From positions 44,575-108,574 of the forward strand of contig JACERV010000016.1 of the NCBI GenBank assembly GCA_013911065.1: a stretch of DNA of 64,000 bases. Direction: 5' to 3'. The DNA comes from Ruminococcus sp. Its GTDB lineage: Bacteria > Bacillota > Clostridia > Lachnospirales > Lachnospiraceae. The notes below the pieces were generated by a model. That model was not told the DNA's origin. It made no database searches and worked only from the letters and a program-made list of their open reading frames with translations. Positions 26,185 through 34,947 of the stretch are shown piece by piece. The position numbers were made by a program, and so were the translations under genes. How positions within the stretch are numbered: the stretch's first letter is position 1; every line of letters starts with the position of its first letter.

Positions 26185-26814
26185 TTATTTTGTTCCAAAA
26201 ATACGGTCCCCTGCATCGCCAAGGCCCGGAACAATATATTTATGATTATTAAGGTAATCGTCGAGTGCACCTATATAAAGGTCAACATCGGGATGTTCTT
26301 TCTGCATCCTCTCCACACCTTCAGGCGCTGCTATAATACACAGAAAACGGATTCTTTTTACACCTTTATCTTTCAGCATCTGTATTGCAGCGGTACTGGA
26401 ACCACCTGTTGCCAGCATTGGATCCACAACAAAGACTTCTCTTTCTTCGCAGTCTGCAGGAAGCTTACAGTAATATTCTACCGGATCAAATGTTTCCGGA
26501 TCACGATAAAGTCCAATATGTCCCACCTTTGCTGCAGGTATCAGTGACAGCATTCCGTCTACCATTCCGAGTCCTGCCCTTAAAATAGGCACTACAGCCA
26601 GTTTTTTTCCAGTCAGCTCTTTTCCGATTGTCTCACATATTGGTGTCTTAATCTTTACATCCTGTAATTTCAAATCGCGGGTTGCCTCAAAGCACATCAG
26701 GCCTGCAATCTCTCCCACAACTTCGCGGAATTCCTTTGTTCCTACCTCCTCGTTTCGGATGTAACTGATTTTGTGCTGAATCAACGGGTGATCCATAATG
26801 TGTACTTCTGACAT
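26185..26814 (-). CDS. upp: Uracil phosphoribosyltransferase
   Basis: A 209-aa PRTase making UMP from uracil and PRPP. The PRPP loop is [17 protein letters not shown] and the uracil-binding C-terminal signature is [17 protein letters not shown], both diagnostic. [12 protein letters not shown] is also conserved. Its ATG (26817 or 26814) overlaps the TGA of the upstream Sua5 fusion gene and shares its terminal AGGAGG, so translation is likely coupled. Confidence 0.97.
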   Translation of the reverse strand: MSEVHIMDHPLIQHKISYIRNEEVGTKEFREVVGEIAGLMCFEATRDLKLQDVKIKTPICETIGKELTGKKLAVVPILRAGLGMVDGMLSLIPAAKVGHIGLYRDPETFDPVEYYCKLPADCEEREVFVVDPMLATGGSSTAAIQMLKDKGVKRIRFLCIIAAPEGVERMQKEHPDVDLYIGALDDYLNNHKYIVPGLGDAGDRIFGTK

Positions 26815-28349
26815 CATTTTCCTCCTCTAGTAAACGAATTAAGTTTACTTGTTAATTTTTTTATTAACATTGACATTATTTCATAGCATTCCCCATATGC
26901 TGTCAATGGTTGTCCATATGGATTTGGTATTTTGATATTATCTTCTGTAAACTCATTTAAAGTATAAACATTTTTTATATTATCATATTCGGAAACAATT
27001 TTCCACTTTTGACTTTCATCCATTGTAAGAACCAGAGTATCCTCATGCAGATCTTCCTCTGAAAATGCAGTAGAAGAATGTTCTTCCAGACTCATCTGGC
27101 CGGATTTCATAATTGCTTCCGCTTTCTGATTCACAGGCTCAGGAAAGAGCACCACAAGCCCACGGGAATCTATAACATATTCCTGCTCCAAATCCTGATT
27201 CCTCAAAAGCTCCGCCGCCATTGGCCCTCTGCTCGTGTCCGTATTGCTCAGGAAAACAATCCGCCGGTATTTCTGCTGTCTCACAATGATAGACGCGGGA
27301 ATCCTCTGATACCCCGCGGCTTTCTCAAGACGGTTCATGATAGCATTGCCGATTCCCTGGGCTGCAAAAGACTCACTATATATATTTTCCACATCCTCAG
27401 CATCAAACTCCCTTAGCACTGAATAAAGATTCCTTGCAATTGTCTTTTCATTATCCCGGGTTCCAATGTTCTTTACAATTCCATGAGTATAATAAGGTAT
27501 CGTCTCATTCGTAGCAATGATACCCACTGCCCTTCCCTCTCGGTGGGCAGCATATGACAACTGCCGTATTGCCAGCACCTCTTCCCGAAGAGCGCCCTCA
27601 ACAATCATCAGCCTGGCTTTCGGTGCATAATGCCGGTATTTCATACCCGGGGCTTTCGGAGGCTGTTTACTTTCATTTCCCAAAATTGTCTCATCCACGC
27701 TGACAGGCCCAATGACGTCTTCGAGCATGTCAGCCGTAACCGCTCCCGGGCGCAATATCATAGGCGGAGTGACCGTCATATCAAGAATCGTTGATTCCAG
27801 TCCTATTTCAACACTCCCGCCATCCAGTATCATATCAATCTTTCCGCTCATATCTTCCTCTACATGCTGTGCGGTTGTAGGGCTTGGCCTTCCGGATGTA
27901 TTGGCACTGGGAGCGGAAACGTACCCTCCCGCAGCCAATATAAGCTCTCTTGCAATTGGGTCACTGGGCATACGTACGGCTACAGTCTCCAGCCCCCCTG
28001 TCGTTCCATAAGGGACAATCTGACTTTTTTCAAAAATAAGCGTCAGAGGGCCCGGCCAGAAATGAAATGACAAGTCTTCTACCGCAGGAGGTATATTGAC
28101 TGCTATGTCATCCAGAGCCTGCACATCCGCAATATGCACTATCAGGGGATTATCCGACGGACGCCCTTTTGCCGCATAAGTCTTCTTTGCCGCCTCCTCA
28201 TCCAAGGCATTCGCTCCCAGTCCATAGACCGTTTCCGTTGGAAATGCAACAAGACCGCCCTTTTTCAATATATCTCCAGCTTCCTGGATAATCTCTTCAT
28301 CTATCTGATTCTTATCTACCTTTTTTATTATTGTTTTCATAGGCTCCAT
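26814..28349 (-). CDS. Sua5-type threonylcarbamoyl-AMP synthase fused to an inactive-looking LMW tyrosine-phosphatase domain
   Basis: A 511-aa fusion. Residues 1-220 form the YrdC domain ([45 protein letters not shown]), which makes TC-AMP for tRNA t6A37. About 230-350 is the Sua5 C-domain ([19 protein letters not shown]). Residues ~365-495 match LMW protein tyrosine phosphatases, but the P-loop C-x5-R-S reads [15 protein letters not shown], with Ser where the catalytic Cys belongs, and the acid loop DP reads IPNPYGQ, Asn for Asp. So phosphatase activity is improbable and a binding or structural role more likely. Start codon ambiguous between ATGs 28349 and 28340. Confidence 0.88.
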   Translation of the reverse strand: MEPMKTIIKKVDKNQIDEEIIQEAGDILKKGGLVAFPTETVYGLGANALDEEAAKKTYAAKGRPSDNPLIVHIADVQALDDIAVNIPPAVEDLSFHFWPGPLTLIFEKSQIVPYGTTGGLETVAVRMPSDPIARELILAAGGYVSAPSANTSGRPSPTTAQHVEEDMSGKIDMILDGGSVEIGLESTILDMTVTPPMILRPGAVTADMLEDVIGPVSVDETILGNESKQPPKAPGMKYRHYAPKARLMIVEGALREEVLAIRQLSYAAHREGRAVGIIATNETIPYYTHGIVKNIGTRDNEKTIARNLYSVLREFDAEDVENIYSESFAAQGIGNAIMNRLEKAAGYQRIPASIIVRQQKYRRIVFLSNTDTSRGPMAAELLRNQDLEQEYVIDSRGLVVLFPEPVNQKAEAIMKSGQMSLEEHSSTAFSEEDLHEDTLVLTMDESQKWKIVSEYDNIKNVYTLNEFTEDNIKIPNPYGQPLTAYGECYEIMSMLIKKLTSKLNSFTRGGK

Positions 28350-28365
28350 TATAACATCATTTATC

Positions 28366-28399
28366 TTAAAAAAAAACTCTCTTTGTAAAAAATAGAGTT
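28366..28399 (-). terminator. Intrinsic terminator after the amidase gene
   Basis: Minus-strand AACTCT / AGAGTT stem with an AT-rich loop followed by a run of nine T's (28366-28374). It separates the amidase transcript from the Sua5-upp-dCMP deaminase genes. Confidence 0.6.
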
Positions 28400-28422
28400 G
28401 CGTATTTCATTGACACCTTTAT

Positions 28423-29124
28423 TTACTGTGACAAATAATCTTGAACACCTTTACAGATTGCCTCGGTAAGGGCATTTTGATACTCTTCAGTAGTAAGCTT
28501 ATCTGCTTCGGCTTTATTGCTTAAAAATCCACACTCTACAATAATTACTGGTGAATTTGTTTTTTTCAGCATATAATATGTATCATTTGCTTTTGCCTGC
28601 CTTGTATTTTCCGGGTCTGCCGCAAGCAGAGCTTCCTGCATAACCTTCGCCGACTTCTCACCTTCTTTGGAATGTGTGAAGTAGAATACCTGAGCTCCAT
28701 GTATACTTTCCTGAGTGTAGCTGTTTTGATGTATGCTCACCGCCAGCGACGGCTTCTCCTGATTGATAATAGAAACTCTTGTCTTCATATCTTCCACTTT
28801 TGAACTTGCAAGGCTATTTTCATCTTTGCGGGTCATAATAACTTTAATTCCCTGTTTTTCCAACATCGTTTTCACCTTATTTGCTATCTGGAGATTCAGA
28901 TCCTTTTCCAAGGCCTGGTTCACACCTACCTTTCCTGAATCGAAACCTCCATGTCCCGCATCAACTACTACAACCTGTTTTTCCTTCGCTCCGGCTGCAG
29001 CCGCAGTTTCTTTTGTTTCACGGTCCAGGTAATTCTGATGCAGATATTCTCCGGCCTTCTGGCTTCCTATTACAGCACATACCAGCAGCACCAGCAGTCC
29101 CAGTATTCCTAATTTACGGCGCAA
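28423..29124 (-). CDS. N-acetylmuramoyl-L-alanine amidase (Amidase_3, CwlD-like)
   Basis: A 233-aa zinc amidase cleaving the MurNAc-L-Ala bond. An N-terminal hydrophobic segment (LGILGLLVLLVCAVIG) anchors or exports it. Zinc/catalytic motifs: VVVDAGHGGFDSGK (His), a Glu in ALEKDLNLQIA, SIHQNS (His) and VIIVECGFLSNKAE (Glu). Size and order fit CwlD, used in spore cortex maturation, but other cell-wall roles are possible. The start is TTG 29124 with AAAGGGG eight bases upstream; this ribosome site is the 3' arm of a long hairpin reaching into the 3' region of the GH18 gene. Confidence 0.9.
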   Translation of the reverse strand: MRRKLGILGLLVLLVCAVIGSQKAGEYLHQNYLDRETKETAAAAGAKEKQVVVVDAGHGGFDSGKVGVNQALEKDLNLQIANKVKTMLEKQGIKVIMTRKDENSLASSKVEDMKTRVSIINQEKPSLAVSIHQNSYTQESIHGAQVFYFTHSKEGEKSAKVMQEALLAADPENTRQAKANDTYYMLKKTNSPVIIVECGFLSNKAEADKLTTEEYQNALTEAICKGVQDYLSQ

Positions 29125-29245
29125 AAAAACACCCCTTTCTCATACCTCACTGAACATTCATAGCTCAATAGGTATATCTTATTGAACGTTAGTAGTTCAA
29201 TAAGTATATATTCTTCCTATATATATGCAGAAAAGGGGTGTTTCT
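29124..29245 (-). promoter_or_regulatory. Long hairpin sequestering the amidase ribosome site, with two palindromic repeats in its loop
   Basis: AAACACCCCTTT and AAAGGGGTGTTT (29128-29139 and 29232-29243) pair over 12 bp. On the minus strand the 3' arm is followed by T's and contains the ribosome site of the amidase TTG start. The 92-bp loop holds two repeat units: 29141-29176 (diverged) and 29174-29209 (arms CTTATTGAAC / GTTCAATAAG). A transcript from the GH18 gene could therefore end here or be held untranslated, while one starting inside the loop would not. That mechanism is inference. Confidence 0.6.
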
Positions 29246-29254
29246 TTCACTATT

Positions 29255-31183
29255 CTAGTTTACATATTGAAGGATAAGATCCCATATACCTGAATTCTCC
29301 CAGCCGAGTCTCCATTCAGCGACTCCTGCAAGCTCATTATCCTTAATCAGTATTAGCTTTTCTTCTATAGATTTACTGTCTTCAAGCCATATCTTATATG
29401 TTCCTCCCTCAGTTTCCCACTGAGCATAATTCTGTCTTGTCTTATCATCCCACTCAGCCTGAACTCCCGCTGTATTAAGAAGCTCTTCTGCCTCATCCAT
29501 ACCTACTGCCGTAGCTGTCACCTTGTGGGGATAGTCCGCTGCCTCAGTACCGGCCTCTGCTGCCAGCTCTTCCTCCGTCTTAGGAGCCTCCAGCCACAGT
29601 CTGGTATAAAATGGAATTGCATTGACAAGTTTTGTATTGGGAACAACTTTTAATGCATCCTCAATTCCGTTCTTTACGTAATCATAAGATGCAACTGAAC
29701 CTGCTTCATAGGAACCGTCGGTGTGCTCATCATATCCCATGATAATTACATAATCAGCAATTCTCGCCTGCTCCGCCAAATTATATTGTTCGTTGTACGG
29801 CATCGGGACATAATTATCAATTGTGAATACAAGTTCGTTCTGTCTGCACTTTACAGACAGCTCACGCACAAATTGTATAAAATGTTCTCCACATTCCGGG
29901 GAAATCAACTCAAAATCCAGGTTAATTCCGTCAATGCCAGTCTGAAGTGCCGATGCAATGACTTGATTAATCAGATTCTCCCGCTTTGATGTGTGACTTA
30001 ATACGTCATAAGTTTCATTGTAGGAATTAATTCCTCCATGGAAATCTCTCAGCGTCGCCCACACATCGATGTTGGACTGGTGTGCATAGTTCACATATCC
30101 GGAATTAGCAAGAGATGAGATATTGCCGTCCGTATCCGAAATACTGAACCACGTCGGGGCTATCGTCGTAAGACCCTTTGTGTTCGCAATCATCTCAAGG
30201 ATGTAACTGTTGGCTGTGTCATTTTCTACATTATGCCATGCCATATTGATGGTGTAATCCACTGATATATTGGTATACTCAGGTCCCTGAAAATCTCTGG
30301 TAATGACTTCTTTCGCAGTTTTCCTTAAAGAACTTGTCTTTACATAACCGATAAATCCATCACCGGTACGAACCTTCATCCAGTCATCTTCGTCTTCCAG
30401 TACCCATACCTTCTCTGACTTTTCTACCTCTGTCAGAATAGGGCTTTTTACGCCTCCCTGATATCTGACCTGGGTGTCTCTCTTAAATGTAGATACATCT
30501 TTTTCACTCCAGTCGCAATCAATCACAGCCTTATATACCGGATCTTCATAGGTGGAATATTCCATGTCCGTATATTGTTTTATGAATGCGAGTGCGATGT
30601 ATGCGGTTTTTCCTTCTGTCTTCAGAATGACATAATCTTCACTCTTTTTATCTTTTATATCTGTATATTCTTTGCTGCCGACATTCACGGAAACACTGCC
30701 GCCCGGCAGGGTATACAACAGGACGTTCTCATTGGAATCCCAATAGAATCTTTCATTAATGTAATCACGTACTACAGAGTATTCTATATAAGGAATTCCA
30801 TCAAACAACTTGCCGCCCGCAAAACTTTCTTCCAAAGCGCCTATGATCTGATTATTTACTACTACCGCAAGGTCGTCATTATCCTGTATGCCATAATATT
30901 GTTTCAAATCAGCTTTCTCTTTTGATGAGCCGTATTTTTTCCAAAATAATAATCCGCCTGCCGCTATAATAATCAGAAGAACAAGAAGAACCATTCTTAT
31001 CATCAGATTGCGCTTTCTTCTCCTTGCCCGGCTGCTCTTTCTTCTTGGTCTTTGGCCGCCCGGTCCTGCGCCTCCCGGCCTGGAACTCCCTGGTCTCTGG
31101 TCACTGCCGCCTGGGCGTCTTCTCTGTGCATTCTGCTGCATTGCCTTTCTGGCATATTCAGCTCTTTTTTCTCTTTCGTCCAT
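29255..31183 (-). CDS. Membrane-anchored GH18 family glycosidase with SH3 domain
   Basis: A 642-aa protein. A cytosolic Arg/Gly/Pro-rich N-terminus (about 1-58) precedes one membrane helix (MIRMVLLVLLIIIAAGGLLFW). Outside are a copper-amine-oxidase-like N-domain region (~95-215), a bacterial SH3 domain (~235-300: VWVLEDEDDWMKVRTGDGFIGYV), and a GH18 barrel (~310-642). The catalytic motif DGINLDFELI has the D-x-x-D-x-E arrangement with Glu as proton donor. The family includes spore cortex and peptidoglycan-related glucosaminidases such as YaaH/SleL-like enzymes, and its neighbour is a cell-wall amidase. Whether it hydrolyses or only binds glycan is unknown. Confidence 0.88.
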   Translation of the reverse strand: MDEREKRAEYARKAMQQNAQRRRPGGSDQRPGSSRPGGAGPGGQRPRRKSSRARRRKRNLMIRMVLLVLLIIIAAGGLLFWKKYGSSKEKADLKQYYGIQDNDDLAVVVNNQIIGALEESFAGGKLFDGIPYIEYSVVRDYINERFYWDSNENVLLYTLPGGSVSVNVGSKEYTDIKDKKSEDYVILKTEGKTAYIALAFIKQYTDMEYSTYEDPVYKAVIDCDWSEKDVSTFKRDTQVRYQGGVKSPILTEVEKSEKVWVLEDEDDWMKVRTGDGFIGYVKTSSLRKTAKEVITRDFQGPEYTNISVDYTINMAWHNVENDTANSYILEMIANTKGLTTIAPTWFSISDTDGNISSLANSGYVNYAHQSNIDVWATLRDFHGGINSYNETYDVLSHTSKRENLINQVIASALQTGIDGINLDFELISPECGEHFIQFVRELSVKCRQNELVFTIDNYVPMPYNEQYNLAEQARIADYVIIMGYDEHTDGSYEAGSVASYDYVKNGIEDALKVVPNTKLVNAIPFYTRLWLEAPKTEEELAAEAGTEAADYPHKVTATAVGMDEAEELLNTAGVQAEWDDKTRQNYAQWETEGGTYKIWLEDSKSIEEKLILIKDNELAGVAEWRLGWENSGIWDLILQYVN

Positions 31184-31213
31184 GCCGCACCTCCTATGTA
31201 GACCCTATTATAT

Positions 31214-31247
31214 CATACCTTTTTCAACATTAGTAGTATAATACTTA
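31214..31247. repeat. Dispersed palindromic repeat, degenerate single copy
   Basis: CATACCTTTTTCAACATTAG core followed by TAGTATAATACTTA. Left arm diverged, loop ATTAGTAG intact. It lies between the GH18 start and the terminator of the candidate structured RNA. Confidence 0.6.
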
Positions 31248-31459
31248 CAAAAAAGACTCTCGCTTGCGAGATTCTCCGCCTGGATTGGGTTGCAATAGCA
31301 ACAACTTCTTTACCAACCCCGTGCGATCCCCGGTCGGGTTTTTATATAATAGGAAACCCAGTTTTCTATTATATAAAAATAGACTGGCGAAAAGCTATGA
31401 ATTCAGCAGCCATGCCCGTGATGTCGGTTGTCCGGCGAACTGAGGGGAATTCCTCGCCT
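31245..31459 (-). ncRNA. Candidate structured non-coding RNA (~210 nt) with intrinsic terminator
   Basis: Begins at or within the stop codon of the 75-aa gene and ends in a terminator on the minus strand: TCTCGC-AA-GCGAGA then GTCTTTTTT. Within it are GGCGAGG / CCTC..TCGCC, a long AT stem (TATTTTTATATAATAG with CTATTATATAAAAA), and GGGTTGG / CCAATCC enclosing the hairpin GTTGC-TATT-GCAAC. GC-rich conserved-looking blocks alternate with loops, and there is no coding potential. Size would fit the raiA RNA motif of Firmicutes, but I cannot confirm the class from memory. Alternatively it is a long structured 3'UTR. Confidence 0.65.
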
Positions 31460-31685
31460 AATTATTGCCATTAATATTTACGAAAGCAAGTGATTCTATG
31501 TATCCCTCCGTATTCAGAATATAATCCCGCATATAACATCCTTCCTCGCGAATCATATGTGCTGTCACAATCTGCAGCGGACTTGCTTTGCTGCCGTTTA
31601 TATGCATGCACACACCATTCCTTTCATAATTCTCCAGTTCCGTATATAAATCTCTGTATCTGTACGCTGTTTCATCAATTTCCAT
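31458..31685 (-). CDS. Small protein of unknown function, upstream of the candidate RNA
   Basis: 75 aa starting MEIDETAYRYRDLYTELENYE; mixed alpha/beta composition, no membrane segment, two Cys. AAGGAG is six bases before ATG 31685. No family recognised. Its TAG stop forms the first bases of the structured RNA region, so the two are probably on one transcript and the RNA may be its processed 3' end. Confidence 0.65.
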   Translation of the reverse strand: MEIDETAYRYRDLYTELENYERNGVCMHINGSKASPLQIVTAHMIREEGCYMRDYILNTEGYIESLAFVNINGNN

Positions 31686-31859
31686 GGTACACTCCTTTCT
31701 CCGCGGATTCTGATAAATATAAAACAACTGCCTGTATATTCAACCTCTCGGAAGTCCCGTGACGTACCGCCGGATAGCTGCAGTGTAGAAGATAGTACGA
31801 ATCCGCAGGTTTCTTCTCTTTAAGAATTTTTGATGATTTTGTCCCTGAAACGGACATAT

Positions 31860-32167
31860 GAATTTCCTGAAAATTTATTTAGATAGAATTTCCTCTATAT
31901 TTGACGAAAAATTAAGTAATCAATATCCCTCCTTTTGTATATATATTTACTTATCCTGGAATACTATCTTCTGTAACTGCAATTATAGGGAGCTCATTCA
32001 TTCTTTTCAATGTGTTTTTTGTTTATAATCCATCCACATTTGTTGATAAGATGAAAGTATTATAAACTCTTTCCCTGTTTCTCTTTACATATTTTTTGTT
32101 TTTGTTTATACTAATAGTGAGAAGATATATATTTTTTTGATATTACAATTCTTAAGGATGTGATTAT
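31860..32167. other. AT-rich intergenic region upstream of mecA
   Basis: No gene seen. A TATACT at about 32107-32112 may be the -10 of mecA; its -35 is weak. Otherwise featureless. Confidence 0.35.
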
Positions 32168-32887
32168 ATGAAAATCGAAAAACTGAACGACAATCAGATT
32201 CGCTGTACCCTTACACACGCCGACCTTGCAGCACGGCATTTAAAGCTCAGCGAGCTGGCGTACGGCACCGAGAAAGCCAAGTCTCTTTTCAGAGACATGA
32301 TGCAGCAGGCATCTTTTGACTTTGGCTTTGAAGCAGAAGACATCCCTTTGATGATAGAAGCAATTCCTGCTTCTGCGGACTCTATCGTTTTAATTATTAC
32401 AAAGGTAGAGGACCCGGAGGAATTAGATACAAGATTCTCCAAATTCACACCGCTTGGTGAAGTTGATTCCAATACTGTTGAATCTCTGGAGAAATTGGAA
32501 GGGGCGGAGGAATTTCTTAATCTGCTGAACAAAGTGAAAGAAGCTGCATCGGGAACCGATAATGCCTCCACTGTCTTGGATGCACCGGCACCATTTAATG
32601 TACGGCTGTTTTCTTTCGACAATATGGACCGGGTAATCCAGGTTGCCCATCTTCTTCAGCCTGTATATCACGGTTCTAATACGCTCTATCATGATGTGGA
32701 GAATTCATTATATATATTGGCTCTGACTCAGTCAGACCATCCAAATAATGAATTTAACAAGATATGTAACATGCTTTCTGAGTATGGTTCTCTTGAAAAG
32801 GCTTCCGGTGCCACACTGGCATTTCTGGAAGAGCACTGCGATATTATGATATCCGCAGACGCGGTCCAAAAATTAGCAACAATATAG
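32168..32887 (+). CDS. mecA: MecA-family adaptor protein
   Basis: A 239-aa adaptor that in Bacillus loads substrates such as ComK onto ClpC. The N-domain starts MKIEKLNDNQIRCTLTHADLA, contains AKSLFRDMMQQASFDFGFE, and an acidic Ser-rich linker follows. The C-domain shows VRLFSFDNMDRVIQVAHLL and YHDVENSLYILALTQ, ending with the LEEHCDIMI region. The length is normal. Monocistronic with a strong terminator. AAGGATG precedes ATG. Confidence 0.92.
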   Translation: MKIEKLNDNQIRCTLTHADLAARHLKLSELAYGTEKAKSLFRDMMQQASFDFGFEAEDIPLMIEAIPASADSIVLIITKVEDPEELDTRFSKFTPLGEVDSNTVESLEKLEGAEEFLNLLNKVKEAASGTDNASTVLDAPAPFNVRLFSFDNMDRVIQVAHLLQPVYHGSNTLYHDVENSLYILALTQSDHPNNEFNKICNMLSEYGSLEKASGATLAFLEEHCDIMISADAVQKLATI

Positions 32888-32916
32888 AGGGGATTCCGGC
32901 GGAGTTCCTCTTACAC

Positions 32917-32956
32917 AAAAAAATACCCGGCAGGTTATACCTGTCGGGTATTTTTT
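32917..32956 (+). terminator. Intrinsic terminator of mecA
   Basis: AAAATACCCG-CAGG / CCTG-CGGGTATTTT stem (16 bp with one internal mismatch), 5-nt loop, T-tract in both directions; it may also serve the converging DUF1858 gene. Confidence 0.9.
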
Positions 32957-33019
32957 ATGGAAAACTTCAAACATAGAAATGCGGATACATAAACCCCGCC
33001 CTGTTATTCCCTTGTAAGA

Positions 33020-33229
33020 TTACATACCAGCAGCTTTCATAGAAGCGTTAATTTTCTCAAGAAGCAAATCCGCATCAATGCCATGTACCATAGCGGCCTC
33101 TTCCAGAGTTTCTACCTGAGAAGACGGACAGCCAAGACAGTGCATGCCAATTTCCATTAAGATAGGTGCTGCATCAGGATATGTTACCAATAATTCGCCA
33201 ATAGTTGTATCTTTAGAAACCTGTGTCAT
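33020..33229 (-). CDS. DUF1858 domain protein
   Basis: 69 aa, a single DUF1858 domain: [21 protein letters not shown], then [13 protein letters not shown] with the CxxC, then [20 protein letters not shown]. Such short proteins also occur as N-domains of hydroxylamine-reductase-like or hybrid-cluster partners; the pair of Cys may bind metal or act in redox. No function is established. AAGGAGG precedes ATG. Stands alone. Confidence 0.88.
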   Translation of the reverse strand: MTQVSKDTTIGELLVTYPDAAPILMEIGMHCLGCPSSQVETLEEAAMVHGIDADLLLEKINASMKAAGM

Positions 33230-33496
33230 TTCTATTCCTCCTTTATTATAAACTGTTTTCTATTATAATCCCAAATTTTTAAATAATCAACCGTTTAAAA
33301 TGTAAATTCATTTTTAAAAATCGGGACACTTCATCATAATTTTCTGAATTGTTCGCACAATTATTTTCACTTTTTGACTTCTCAAAAGTCAATCTTTTTA
33401 CTGTTTTTTTTCGACAAAAAACTAATTTCATCATAACTTAACAAAACGTCCGTTCTTTTTTTTACAAAAGTAATCCACCAAAAACACATGTTTTTA

Positions 33497-33567
33497 TGTG
33501 GATAATGTGAATAACTTTTTTAAAAACTGGGTTTTTCCACGCTTTTTGGGGTTTTGAATGTGGATAA
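33497..33567 (-). promoter_or_regulatory. Cluster of DnaA boxes in AT-rich intergenic DNA
   Basis: Two perfect TTATCCACA boxes (read on the minus strand) at 33497-33505 and 33559-33567, and a one-mismatch box at 33506-33514 directly abutting the first. A weaker box (TTTTCCACG) on the plus strand lies at about 33533-33541. The surrounding 33241-33690 is very AT-rich and has no gene. dnaA, dnaN and rpmH are not nearby, so this is not recognisable as oriC; a DnaA-titrating or regulatory locus is possible. Confidence 0.55.
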
Positions 33568-33694
33568 GTTGAAAACTCCCTTAATTCGACTTTCGACACT
33601 GTTTTACATTTTTGTGCATTTTGTACATGCCATCCTTTTCATAATCACACCAAAATTCGATTTTTTCTTATAGGAAGCTGTAAAATGTCTAATA

Positions 33695-33737
33695 AAAAAC
33701 TACACTTCAAATTAGGATGCTTTTGAAGTGCAGTTTT
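33695..33737 (-). terminator. Intrinsic terminator of the NlpC/P60 gene
   Basis: AAAACT.CACTTCAAA / TTTGAAGTG.AGTTTT stem of about 15 bp with one mismatch and 9-nt loop, T-rich on the minus-strand 3' side, about 75 bp beyond the gene. Confidence 0.85.
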
Positions 33738-33813
33738 CTTCTCTAATTCCCTGTAGATCAAAGCGGATACTCGGAATCCGCTTTGTCCGGAAGCGGGAAT
33801 ACCTTTTATAAGG

Positions 33814-34920
33814 TTATAATACTCTTCTGATTGTAGTGATAGGTGTATAAGTTGCACTGCAAATTCCAATTCCATCTGCCTCATTCATGGCGTTGACGAT
33901 ATTCCCGTCTCCCATATATAATCCTACATGACCATCATACAATACGATATCTCCTGGGATAGCCTCCTCATACCCTACCGGAACTCCTACGTGCTCCATA
34001 TCCCATGTGGTACGCGGCAGAGCAATTCCAAAGTGTGCATACACTGACTGTACAAATCCTGAACAATCTGCTCCATTTGTCAGACTTGTGCCTCCCCATA
34101 CATAAGGATTTCCGATAAACTGACAGGCATAATCAATAACAGCCTGTCCGCTGGATGCCTGGGTCTGTATTACAACCGCTTCCTGGGCCTCCTGGTGTTT
34201 TCTGGCTTCCTCGGCAGCTTTAGCAGCTTCCTCTTCTGCTATACGCTTTTCCTCTTCTTCTTTGGATTCAGCATATGAATACTGTTTTTGGACATCTACA
34301 TATTCTCCGTATACCCAGCCGGATGTTCCCCCTACATCTATAGGATACCATCCATCTACTGCTTCGCCGGTTACTTCATACTGCTGATCTGCCATAACCT
34401 GTGTCAGTACATTTGCAGAAGTTCCCTGCCCGTCTCTGACATTTAACACTCCGACTGTTACCTTAGCCTGATCCTGTTCGTATTCTCCTGCATGTTCCTC
34501 GGCTGCCTTTCCTGTAAAAAGGCTGTTTGCAGGCACGTAACCTTCTACAGAACCAGATTTTATTTTTGTCCAGTCTCCATTATATTCAAGCACCTCGGCT
34601 GCCGAATCATTGTAAATCTTTCCAATCCAGCTGCTTGCTTCATCCGGGGCACTTCTAATGTAAGCATAGTCACTCACATTAGAAAATGCCATATTCAAAT
34701 ACTCACCCTCATTGTTTTGTACCAGATATAAATCAATATTATCCTTTACGTCTGCCTGGTAACATTCTTTTAGTACCGATTCGATTCCTGCAACCGGTAT
34801 AACCGGGACATTTCCAGAAGAATCATCTGCCGCCTTTACCGTCATTGCACTCCCCGAAATCATAATCGTTCCTGCTAAAGCAGAAAGAATCAATTTCTGC
34901 TTTACACGTACTGTTTTCAT
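33814..34920 (-). CDS. Secreted SH3 / NlpC-P60 peptidoglycan hydrolase
   Basis: A 368-aa exported endopeptidase. Signal peptide about 1-30 (KLILSALAGTIMISGSAMTVKA). Two bacterial SH3 domains follow (~60-130, AYIRSAPDEASSWIGKIYN; ~145-205, VLNVRDGQGTSANVLTQV). Then comes a Glu/Ala-rich coiled-coil linker (EEEEKRIAEEEAAKAAEEA) and an NlpC/P60 domain. The catalytic Cys is in NGADCSGFVQSVY, the His in LYDGHVGLYMG, and the third polar residue is probably the Asn of NIVNAMNE. It would cut peptide stems in the wall. AAGGAGG precedes ATG 34920; nine codons upstream lack a site. Confidence 0.93.
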   Translation of the reverse strand: MKTVRVKQKLILSALAGTIMISGSAMTVKAADDSSGNVPVIPVAGIESVLKECYQADVKDNIDLYLVQNNEGEYLNMAFSNVSDYAYIRSAPDEASSWIGKIYNDSAAEVLEYNGDWTKIKSGSVEGYVPANSLFTGKAAEEHAGEYEQDQAKVTVGVLNVRDGQGTSANVLTQVMADQQYEVTGEAVDGWYPIDVGGTSGWVYGEYVDVQKQYSYAESKEEEEKRIAEEEAAKAAEEARKHQEAQEAVVIQTQASSGQAVIDYACQFIGNPYVWGGTSLTNGADCSGFVQSVYAHFGIALPRTTWDMEHVGVPVGYEEAIPGDIVLYDGHVGLYMGDGNIVNAMNEADGIGICSATYTPITTIRRVL

Positions 34921-34947
34921 ATAAAACCTCCTTATAAGTTTCTTCAT

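Noticed and set aside
31245..31459. Assigning the structured RNA as tmRNA, RNase P RNA, SRP RNA or 6S RNA
   Set aside because: None of the core sequences I know for these RNAs is present, and there is no tRNA-like end.
31675..31857. Open frame of 60 codons on the minus strand upstream of the 75-aa gene
   Set aside because: No ribosome site, atypical composition, and it overlaps the leader of the 75-aa gene that has a good ribosome site.
33497..33567. Reading the DnaA-box cluster as the chromosomal origin
   Set aside because: No dnaA, dnaN, recF, rpmH or other origin-linked genes nearby, and no DNA-unwinding repeat array is evident.
33645..33884. 79-codon minus-strand frame overlapping the end of the NlpC/P60 gene
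   Set aside because: Out of frame with a certain gene and runs through its terminator hairpin.
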